Source of the DNA: Olsenella sp. An293
Lineage (GTDB): Bacteria > Actinomycetota > Coriobacteriia > Coriobacteriales > Atopobiaceae
NCBI RefSeq assembly: GCF_002159495.1
Contig: NZ_NFIT01000011.1
Location: forward strand, 18,311 to 82,310
Direction of reading: 5' to 3'
Length of the DNA stretch: 64,000 nt
Shown one piece after another: positions 58,150-64,000 of the stretch. The translations under genes and the position numbers were made by a program. Below the pieces are notes generated by a model, which was not told the DNA's origin, did no database searches, and worked only from the letters and a program-made list of their open reading frames with translations. Each line of letters begins with the position of its first letter. Within the stretch, counting starts at the first letter, position 1.

Positions 58150-59433
58150 ATGGCTGATCAGACCATCGCGACCCGCTGCGTCCAGGCTGGCTACACCCCC
58201 GGCGACGGCGAGCCGCGTCAGATTCCCATCGTCCAGTCCACCACCTTCAAGTACGCCACCTCCGAGCACATGGGCCAGCTCTTTGACCTCGAGGCCTCGG
58301 GCTACTTCTACACGCGCCTGCAAAACCCCACCAACGACGCGGTGGCTGCCAAGATCGCGGCGCTCGAGGGCGGCGCCGTGGCGATGCTCACGAGCTCCGG
58401 CCAGGCCGCCAACTTCTTCTCGCTCTTCAACATCTGCGAGGCGGGCAGTCACATCGTGGCGAGCTCGGCCATCTACGGCGGCACGTACAACCTGATCGCC
58501 CACACCATGGCCAAGATGGGCATCGAGTCCACGTTCGTCTCGCCCGAGTGCACCGAGGAGGAGCTCGAGGCGGCCTTCCGCCCCAACACGCGCGCCGTCT
58601 TTGGCGAGACCATCGCCAACCCCGCGCTCGACGTGCTCGACATCGAGCGCTTTGCGCGCGCGGCCCACGCCCACGGCGTGCCGCTGATCGTGGACAACAC
58701 CTTCCCCACGCCCGTCTTCTGCCGCCCGATCGAGTGGGGCGCTGACATCGTGACCCACTCCACCACCAAGTACATGGACGGCCACGGCGTGGGCGTCGGC
58801 GGCGCGATCGTGGACTCCGGCAACTTCGACTGGATGGCGCACGCGGACAAGTTCCCTGGCCTCACCACGCCCGACGAGTCCTATCACGGCATCGTCTACG
58901 CCGAGAAGTTCGGTCAGGCAGGCGCCTTCATCACCAAGGCGACCTCGCAGCTCATGCGCGACCTCGGCTCCATCCAGAGCCCGCAGAACGCCTTCTACCT
59001 CAACATGGGCCTCGAGAGCCTGCACGTGCGCATGCCGCAGCACTTCAGAAACGGCCTCGCCGTGGCGGAGTACCTCGAGAAGAGCGACAAGGTCACGAGC
59101 GTGCGCTTCCCGCACCTCCCGTCCGACCCGTACTACGCGCTCGCCCAGAAGTACCTGCCCGAGGGCGGCTCCGGCGTCGTGTCCTTCGAGCTCGCCGGAG
59201 GCCGCGCCGCCGCCGAGAAGTTCATGGCGGCCCTGCGCCTCGCCGCGATCGAGACGCACGTGGCGGACGCCCGCACCTGCTGCCTGCACCCGGCCTCCGC
59301 GACGCACCGCCAGATGAACGACGAGGAGCTGGCCGCCGCCGGCATCTCGCCCGCGATGGTGCGCTTCTCGTGCGGCCTCGAGGGCACCGAGGACCTCATC
59401 GCCGACATCGAGCAGGCACTCGCCGCGATCTAG
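58150..59433 (+). CDS. metY: O-acetylhomoserine sulfhydrylase (homocysteine synthase)
   Basis: 427 residues from ATG 58150 (AAAGGACC upstream). Belongs to the Cys/Met-metabolism PLP family: makes homocysteine from O-acetylhomoserine and sulfide. PLP lysine is Lys207 in THSTTKYMDGHGVG; RLQNPTNDAVAAKIAALEGG near residue 57 and the C-terminal MVRFSCGLEGTEDLIADI are typical. Length (about 425-430) separates it from MetB/MetC (about 380). Homocysteine would feed MetH encoded in the same region. A P3 palindrome begins five bases after the stop. Confidence 0.93.
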   Translation: MADQTIATRCVQAGYTPGDGEPRQIPIVQSTTFKYATSEHMGQLFDLEASGYFYTRLQNPTNDAVAAKIAALEGGAVAMLTSSGQAANFFSLFNICEAGSHIVASSAIYGGTYNLIAHTMAKMGIESTFVSPECTEEELEAAFRPNTRAVFGETIANPALDVLDIERFARAAHAHGVPLIVDNTFPTPVFCRPIEWGADIVTHSTTKYMDGHGVGVGGAIVDSGNFDWMAHADKFPGLTTPDESYHGIVYAEKFGQAGAFITKATSQLMRDLGSIQSPQNAFYLNMGLESLHVRMPQHFRNGLAVAEYLEKSDKVTSVRFPHLPSDPYYALAQKYLPEGGSGVVSFELAGGRAAAEKFMAALRLAAIETHVADARTCCLHPASATHRQMNDEELAAAGISPAMVRFSCGLEGTEDLIADIEQALAAI

Positions 59434-59438
59434 GGACT

Positions 59439-59530
59439 GGCCCTCGCCCCTTTGCCCCGTGCTCAGACAGCTTCGCCGCTCGGAGTGCGCGCGGCTGCAG
59501 AACTGCGCGCGGGACAAAGGGGCGAGGGCC
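59439..59530. repeat. Palindromic repeat, family P3, second intergenic copy
   Basis: Arms GGCCCTCGCCCCTTTG (59439-59454) and its exact invert (59515-59530) enclose the same core as at 14473 (CCGTGCTCAGACAGCTTCGC and CTGCAGAACTGCGCGCGG). Arm bases that differ between the two copies (ATTG against TTTG, CGCC against TCGC) are matched in the partner arm. Confidence 0.9.
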
Positions 59531-59567
59531 CTAGCTCGGACAGCGCCTTTACCGGGAGGTTTGTGAC

Positions 59568-62549
59568 GTGAGGTATGTGCTCGATCGTACGGCCTACTGT
59601 GATGAGGCGGTCATCGCGGAGAACAGGCTCCCGGCGCGGAGCTATTTCATCCCGTATCCGGACCGGGGCTCGGCGGAGGGGGTGCCGCTGGCGAGGAGGC
59701 GCTATGAGTCGCCGCTCGTGCGGTGCCTGAGCGGGGAGTGGGACTTCCGGTTCTTCTCGCGCCCGGCGGAGCTTCCTGAGGCGCTCGACACCGACGCCTG
59801 GGACTGGGACCGCCTCACCGTGCCGGGGTGCTGGCAGTTCCAGGGCTACGACCGGCCGTTTTATGTGGACGAGCGCTATCAGTTCCCGTTTGACCCGCCG
59901 CGCATCCCCGAGGAGGCGCCGGTGGGCCCGGTCTTCTCGCTCGTTGGCGGCGAGGGCGGGCGGCCGCACGTCGCGCATCCCAAGGACGAGTACAACTTCG
60001 TGGGCGTCTACCGGCGCTGCTTTGATCTTGACGAGCGCGCCGCGTCCGTCGGTCACGTGATCTCCTTCCTCGGCGTGGCGAGCTGCCTGGACCTCTACTG
60101 CAACGGCGCGCGCGTGGGCTATGCCGAGGGTTCGCACAACACGGCCGAGTTCGACCTCACGCCGCATCAACGCGCGGGCGTAAACGAGCTCGTCGCCGTG
60201 GTGCGACGCTGGTGCACGGGCTCCTACCTCGAGTGCCAGGACATGTTCCGAAACAACGGCATCTTCCGCGACGTGCTGCTGCGCGAGGTGACTCCCGCTG
60301 GCGTCTGGGACGTGGCCGTGAGCACGGGGCGAGAAGAGCGCGCGAGCCACGTGCGCTATCGGCTTCAGGCGGACGTGACGCTCGCCGACGGCGCCGAGGG
60401 TGACGTGCGGGTCACGCTGCGCGGGCACGGCCTCGAGCGCACGGCGACGGCCTTTGCCGAGGACGGCCGCGCGACCGTGGTCTTTGAGGACCTCGACGTG
60501 CTCGAGTGGACCGCCGAGACGCCCAACCTCTACGACCTCATCGTCGAGACGGCCTCCGAGTGCGTGCCGCTGCGCGCGGGCTTTCGCGAGGCGCGCGTGG
60601 ACGGCCGTCGCTTCCTCGTGAACGGGCGCCCCGTCAAGCTGCACGGCGTCAACCATCACGACACGAGCCCCACGGGCGGCTACGCTATGACGCCGGCGGA
60701 GATCGAGCGCGACGTGTGTCTCTGCAAGACCCACAACATCGACGCCATCCGCACGGCGCACTACCCATCTGACCCGCTGCTGCTCGAGCTCTGCGACGAG
60801 CTGGGCGTCTACGTGATCGACGAGGCCGACCTCGAGACGCACGGCGCCCTCGTGGGCAAGTTCCCCGCGCGTCAGAACCGTCTCACCGACGACGTGCGCT
60901 GGCAGCCTCGCTACCTCGACCGGGCAGAGCGCCTCGTCGAGCGCGACAAGCTTCATCCCTGCGTCATCCTGTGGAGCCTGGGCAACGAGTCGGGCGGCGG
61001 GCGCAACGCCGACGCCATGTACGAGCTCGTCCGCTCCCGCTCCGACGTCCCCGTGCACTACGAGGGTGCCATCCACTCGCTGCGGCGCGCCTACGACGTG
61101 GGCAGCGAGATGTATGCCACGGTCGACCGCGTGCGGAGCGTGGGCGAGGGCAGCTCGACGACGCGCAGGCTCAACGACCGCCCGTACCTGCTCTGCGAGT
61201 ACGCCCACGCCATGGGCGTGGGCCCCGGCGGCGTGGAGGACTACTGGCGTGAGATCTACGCCTACGAGGCGCTGATGGGCGGCTGCGTGTGGGAGTTCGC
61301 CGACCACGCGGTCCTTCACGAGGACGGGTCCTACACCTACGGCGGCGACCACGGCGAGTGGGAGCACGACGGCAACTTCTGCGTGGACGGCATCTTCTAC
61401 CCCGACCGGACGCCCTCCACGGGCGCGAGGGTCGTCGCCCACGCCTATCGCCCGATGCGCGTCCGCCATCTGGGCGGGGACTTCTTCATGGTGCACAACG
61501 CGACGTCGTTCACGCCCGGCGAGGCGTTCTCGCTGCGATTTGAGTGGAGCGACGGCGGCGTGGCCGAGCTCGTCTGGGACGTCGCCCCGCTGCGCCAGGC
61601 CTCCGTCATGGTGCGGCCCACGTCGAGCGTCCCGTGCGCGGCGGGGGAGGGCCTGCGCCGAAGCCGCGGGCGGTGGGTGACCGTCGTCACGCGCCGGCGC
61701 GCGACGGGCGAGGAGATCGCGCGCGAGCAGATGCAGCTCGAGGAGATGGGCGCGCTCGAGGCCGAGCTCCTCGAGCGCAGGGACGAGTTTGCCCCGGGGT
61801 GCGCGGTCACGGACGAGGGCCTCGTTCTCCTTGGCACGATGCGCCCCGCCGCGACGCCCGTCCTGCTCTCGCGGGTCGAGACGGACAACGACCGCTACCT
61901 CGACGGCCGCCGTCCGATGGAGCGACTTCGCGCGTGCCGGCGCGAGGTGCTCTCCGTGGAGCAGGCGCCGGGCGTCACCGAGGTGACGGCACGGCTCACC
62001 TTCCCGCACCATCGCTTCCTCTGCACGGACACCTACGAAGCCGTTGCGGCGGGCGTGCTCGTGACCTCGCGCCTGCACTGCGAGCGCGGCCGGGGCGACC
62101 TGCCGCGCTTTGGCGCGTGCTACCGGCTCGACGCCTCCTGGGACGAGGTCGAGTACCTCGGGCGCAACGGGGAGTCCTATCGAGACATGTGCGCGCAGGC
62201 GCCCCTCGAGCGCGTGACGTGCCGCGTGGCGGACATGACCGAGCCCAACATCCGCCCGCAGGAGAGCGGCAACCGCATGGACTGCCAGTACGTCAGGCTC
62301 TCCAATGGCGAGAGGAGCGTGCAGGTCACGGCCGTCGACCGGCCCTTCGAGCTGGCGGTCAAGCCCTACTCCGACGACGAGCTGCGCACCATGCGCCACC
62401 GCGAGGACGAGGTCCGCACGGGCACCTACCTGACCGTCCAGGCCTTCCAGATGGGCATCGGCACGGGGAGCTGCGGGCCCGCCACGCGCCCGGAGTACCG
62501 CTTTGACTGCCGGCAGGACTATGAGCTCCGCTACCTCGTGAGCTGGTAA
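59568..62549 (+). CDS. lacZ: Beta-galactosidase, glycoside hydrolase family 2
   Basis: 993 residues from GTG 59568 (GGGAGG upstream), close to E. coli LacZ (1024). Order: jelly-roll sugar-binding domain (WDFRFFSRP, VPGCWQFQGYDRPFY), immunoglobulin-like domain, TIM barrel from about 340 (VNHHDTSPTGGYAM, RTAHYPSDPLL), acid/base Glu474 in LWSLGNESGGG, nucleophile Glu544 in LLCEYAHAMG, then C-terminal beta domains. It hydrolyses terminal beta-galactosides such as lactose; no signal peptide, so it is cytoplasmic. No permease or regulator is adjacent. Its TAA stop lies in the terminator of the convergent FKBP gene. Confidence 0.95.
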   Translation: MRYVLDRTAYCDEAVIAENRLPARSYFIPYPDRGSAEGVPLARRRYESPLVRCLSGEWDFRFFSRPAELPEALDTDAWDWDRLTVPGCWQFQGYDRPFYVDERYQFPFDPPRIPEEAPVGPVFSLVGGEGGRPHVAHPKDEYNFVGVYRRCFDLDERAASVGHVISFLGVASCLDLYCNGARVGYAEGSHNTAEFDLTPHQRAGVNELVAVVRRWCTGSYLECQDMFRNNGIFRDVLLREVTPAGVWDVAVSTGREERASHVRYRLQADVTLADGAEGDVRVTLRGHGLERTATAFAEDGRATVVFEDLDVLEWTAETPNLYDLIVETASECVPLRAGFREARVDGRRFLVNGRPVKLHGVNHHDTSPTGGYAMTPAEIERDVCLCKTHNIDAIRTAHYPSDPLLLELCDELGVYVIDEADLETHGALVGKFPARQNRLTDDVRWQPRYLDRAERLVERDKLHPCVILWSLGNESGGGRNADAMYELVRSRSDVPVHYEGAIHSLRRAYDVGSEMYATVDRVRSVGEGSSTTRRLNDRPYLLCEYAHAMGVGPGGVEDYWREIYAYEALMGGCVWEFADHAVLHEDGSYTYGGDHGEWEHDGNFCVDGIFYPDRTPSTGARVVAHAYRPMRVRHLGGDFFMVHNATSFTPGEAFSLRFEWSDGGVAELVWDVAPLRQASVMVRPTSSVPCAAGEGLRRSRGRWVTVVTRRRATGEEIAREQMQLEEMGALEAELLERRDEFAPGCAVTDEGLVLLGTMRPAATPVLLSRVETDNDRYLDGRRPMERLRACRREVLSVEQAPGVTEVTARLTFPHHRFLCTDTYEAVAAGVLVTSRLHCERGRGDLPRFGACYRLDASWDEVEYLGRNGESYRDMCAQAPLERVTCRVADMTEPNIRPQESGNRMDCQYVRLSNGERSVQVTAVDRPFELAVKPYSDDELRTMRHREDEVRTGTYLTVQAFQMGIGTGSCGPATRPEYRFDCRQDYELRYLVSW

Positions 62550-62580
62550 AAAAAGGGCCCGCGGCGCGCGCCGCGGGCCC
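62548..62580 (-). terminator. Rho-independent terminator of the FKBP isomerase gene
   Basis: GGGCCCGCGGCGC (62555-62567) pairs with GCGCCGCGGGCCC (62568-62580); on the minus strand it is followed by a run of T residues (complement of the A run 62548-62554). It overlaps the lacZ stop codon. Confidence 0.88.
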
Positions 62581-62602
62581 GAGAGAGGCGATGTCCCCCT
62601 CG

Positions 62603-63031
62603 CTACTCCTCGACCTCGAGCAGCTCGATGTTGAAGTTGAGGGCCTTGCCGGCCATCTCGTGGTTCATGTCAAAGGTGATGTTGCCGTCCTCGACGGAGG
62701 CCACCGTGGCGGGGAAGGGCTGGCCCATCGGCGAGGTGAGCATCACGCGGTCACCGGCGGAGAGCTCCTCGGCGCCGGGCATGGCGCTCACGGGCACGGT
62801 CTGGACGAGGCGCTCGTCGCGTTCGCCGTAGGCGTCGGCGGGCTCGAGACGGATGTCGATGACCTGGCCGACCTCCATCTCGCGGACGGCGGCGTCAAAG
62901 CCGGGGATCATCTGGCCGGCCATGCAGGTGAAGGCCAGCGGCTCGTTGCGGTCGCGGGAGGAGTCGAACTTGGTGCCGTCGTCGAGCGTGCCGACGTAGT
63001 GGACCTTGACCTTCTTGCCCTCGTTGCTCAT
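62603..63031 (-). CDS. slyD: FKBP-type peptidyl-prolyl cis-trans isomerase, SlyD-like
   Basis: 142 residues from ATG 63031 (AGGAGGC upstream). FKBP start KVKVHYVGTLDDGTKFDSSR, then PLAFTCMAGQMIPGFDAAVREME, the flap-insert AYGERDERLVQTV and C-terminal DMNHEMAGKALNFNIELLEV, the SlyD pattern. The His-rich metal-binding tail of E. coli SlyD is missing, as in many Gram-positive forms. Cytoplasmic folding helper. It is convergent with lacZ. Confidence 0.88.
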   Translation of the reverse strand: MSNEGKKVKVHYVGTLDDGTKFDSSRDRNEPLAFTCMAGQMIPGFDAAVREMEVGQVIDIRLEPADAYGERDERLVQTVPVSAMPGAEELSAGDRVMLTSPMGQPFPATVASVEDGNITFDMNHEMAGKALNFNIELLEVEE

Positions 63032-63118
63032 GGAGCCTCCTGTCGTGTGGGGCGGTTGCGGGCTGTTCCGGCCCTTGATTGTGACAGATTGGGCGCCCGT
63101 GTGCTCGAACCGCCCGAG

Positions 63119-63182
63119 AGACCTCGCACGTCGCCCATTATGGGGCCAGTCGGGCCCTCAAAAACGGGCGTCGTGCGAGGTG
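63119..63182. repeat. Palindromic repeat, family P4, third copy
   Basis: GAGACCTCGCACGTCGCCC pairs with GGGCGTCGTGCGAGGT. It shares ACCTCGCACG with the copies at 16614 and 17705, and again sits just after a stop codon (that of the gene ending at 63190). Confidence 0.85.
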
Positions 63183-63189
63183 TGCAGAG

Positions 63190-64000
63190 CTAGTCTCGAT
63201 CGGCGCGGTCCCAGATGCGGTCCCAGACGCGCTTCTCCATGAGCTGGGCCTGCAGGGCCGACCAGCTCTCCTCGGTGAGCTGGCTCGCGTCCAGCGTGAC
63301 GCCGAGGACCTGCTCCATGTCGGAGCGCGTGAAGACGTGCCTGTCGGTGTCGGTGTACGGGCTGTCGTCATCGGGCTCCGTCTCAAAGACGGTCAGCGTG
63401 TTGAGGTCGCTTACCGTGCACATGAGGGCGGCCGCGTTGAATACCAGGGCGCGGTCGACGTAGTCGTCGTCGCGGGCGATGTAGTCGCGCTCGTCGTGCG
63501 TGGGGTAGCTGTAGGTGACCTCAAGGGTGCCGGCGCTCGGGGCGGAGGCGCCTCCGAGGTAGGTGCTCAGCGGGAGCGTCTGGACGAGCTTGGTGAGGGC
63601 GCTCTGGTCCGGGCTGGCGGTGGTGAGCGACGTCTGCGCGGAAAGCGTCTCCGGCGTGACGGCGTAGATCTGGTCGCTCAGGTCGTCGGCCGAGCCCTGC
63701 GGCGTGCTGGTGGTCTGGTTGCCCGTCGTCTGGTTGCCCGTCGTCTGGGACGTGGTGGCGTCGTCGGTCGTCTGCGACGTCGTTTCGCCGCTGGGCTCGG
63801 AGGTCGTCCCGGGCTCGTCGACCTGCTGGACCGTCTGCGAGGTCTGCCCCTGGTAGTCATCGTGCGCCCGCTGGGTGTCAAGCAGGTTGAACACGGTGCA
63901 GCCGGCGATGCCCGCCAGCAGCAGGACCGCGACAACGACCGCGACGATCACACCCGTGCTCCAGCGCCTCGGTGCGGGCGCGGGGGGCTCGGCGGGGCGG
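63190..64000 (-). CDS. Membrane-anchored protein with Ser/Thr/Gln-rich linker, N-terminus beyond window
   Basis: The frame is open to the window edge; 270 residues are visible and the true start lies beyond 64000. A Pro-rich cytoplasmic stretch (RPAEPPAPAPRRWSTG) precedes one membrane segment (VIVAVVVAVLLLAGIAGC). About 80 residues of Thr/Ser/Gln-rich, probably exported, low-complexity sequence follow (TTGNQTTGNQTTS repeats), then a globular domain near the C-terminus with no family I recognise (YSYPTHDERDYIARDDDY). A GTG at 63951 could be taken for the start, but it falls inside the anchor. The gene is followed by a P4 repeat. Confidence 0.72.
   Translation of the reverse strand, partial: RPAEPPAPAPRRWSTGVIVAVVVAVLLLAGIAGCTVFNLLDTQRAHDDYQGQTSQTVQQVDEPGTTSEPSGETTSQTTDDATTSQTTGNQTTGNQTTSTPQGSADDLSDQIYAVTPETLSAQTSLTTASPDQSALTKLVQTLPLSTYLGGASAPSAGTLEVTYSYPTHDERDYIARDDDYVDRALVFNAAALMCTVSDLNTLTVFETEPDDDSPYTDTDRHVFTRSDMEQVLGVTLDASQLTEESWSALQAQLMEKRVWDRIWDRADRD

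Noticed and set aside
59463..62399. Long open frame (978 codons) on the minus strand opposite lacZ
   Set aside because: Antisense to a clear GH2 enzyme; low-complexity Val/His/Ala/Arg composition and no ribosome site.

Overview
The window is about two-thirds G+C and densely coded on both strands. It has strong GGAGG-type ribosome sites, several GTG starts and one TTG start. It looks like a fermentative, anaerobic high-G+C Gram-positive of the class Coriobacteriia (Olsenella/Atopobiaceae/Collinsella-like). That placement is inferred from gene content: an oxygen-sensitive [FeFe] hydrogenase, a CBS-DRTGG manganese pyrophosphatase, a DUF1846 protein, a lactate/malate-type dehydrogenase and a GH2 beta-galactosidase, with no respiratory oxidase. 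No rRNA, tRNA, CRISPR array, transposase or phage gene was found.

Layout. 1-8.8 kb: partial isocitrate dehydrogenase, an unusual Pro/Glu-repeat protein, trmB, an HD 5'-nucleotidase, pyrophosphatase, the ribosome-associated ABC-F protein EttA, and the dehydrogenase. 9-14.5 kb: an ABC exporter pair, a CPBP protease and a large membrane protein. 14.7-19.7 kb: asparaginase with a HAD phosphatase, an A+T-richer nuclease-like gene bracketed by repeats, and DUF1846. 19.9-22.9 kb: a three-gene cassette (esterase-like protein with a histone-H1-like tail, ATP-grasp ligase, GNAT acetyltransferase). 23-29.6 kb: cysK-cysE, a Pth2-type peptidyl-tRNA hydrolase, a cation exporter, an acyltransferase, a prepilin peptidase and a HAD protein. 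29.7-37.7 kb: metF, a stand-alone MetH reactivation domain and MetH, then a GltD/NuoF-like flavoprotein coupled to an [FeFe] hydrogenase. 37.9-46.3 kb: a dispersed module of SF2 helicase, BrxD-like ATPase and TerB-N/TerB-C protein, interrupted by a RelB/PIN toxin-antitoxin pair, a lipoprotein and a MupG-like enzyme. 46.6-64 kb: yaaA, a spermidine-synthase-like methyltransferase, htpG, a MoxR / DUF58-transglutaminase pair, a SixA-CHAD fusion, fumC, metY, lacZ, an FKBP isomerase and a partial membrane-anchored protein.

Functional themes. Sulfur and one-carbon metabolism is well represented: cysE/cysK make cysteine, metY makes homocysteine from sulfide, and metF with the split MetH methylate it. 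The hydrogenase pair and the dehydrogenase fit disposal of fermentation electrons. The helicase/ATPase/TerB genes are the best candidate for an uncharacterised, possibly anti-mobile-element, system.

The most striking non-genic signal is a set of palindromic repeat families placed mostly just after stop codons. Their sequences differ between copies, yet the two arms of each copy match perfectly or nearly so, even where an arm carries an internal duplication. One copy lies in frame inside the helicase gene. An octamer, GGCGAGAA/TTCTCGCC, also appears far more often than base composition predicts.
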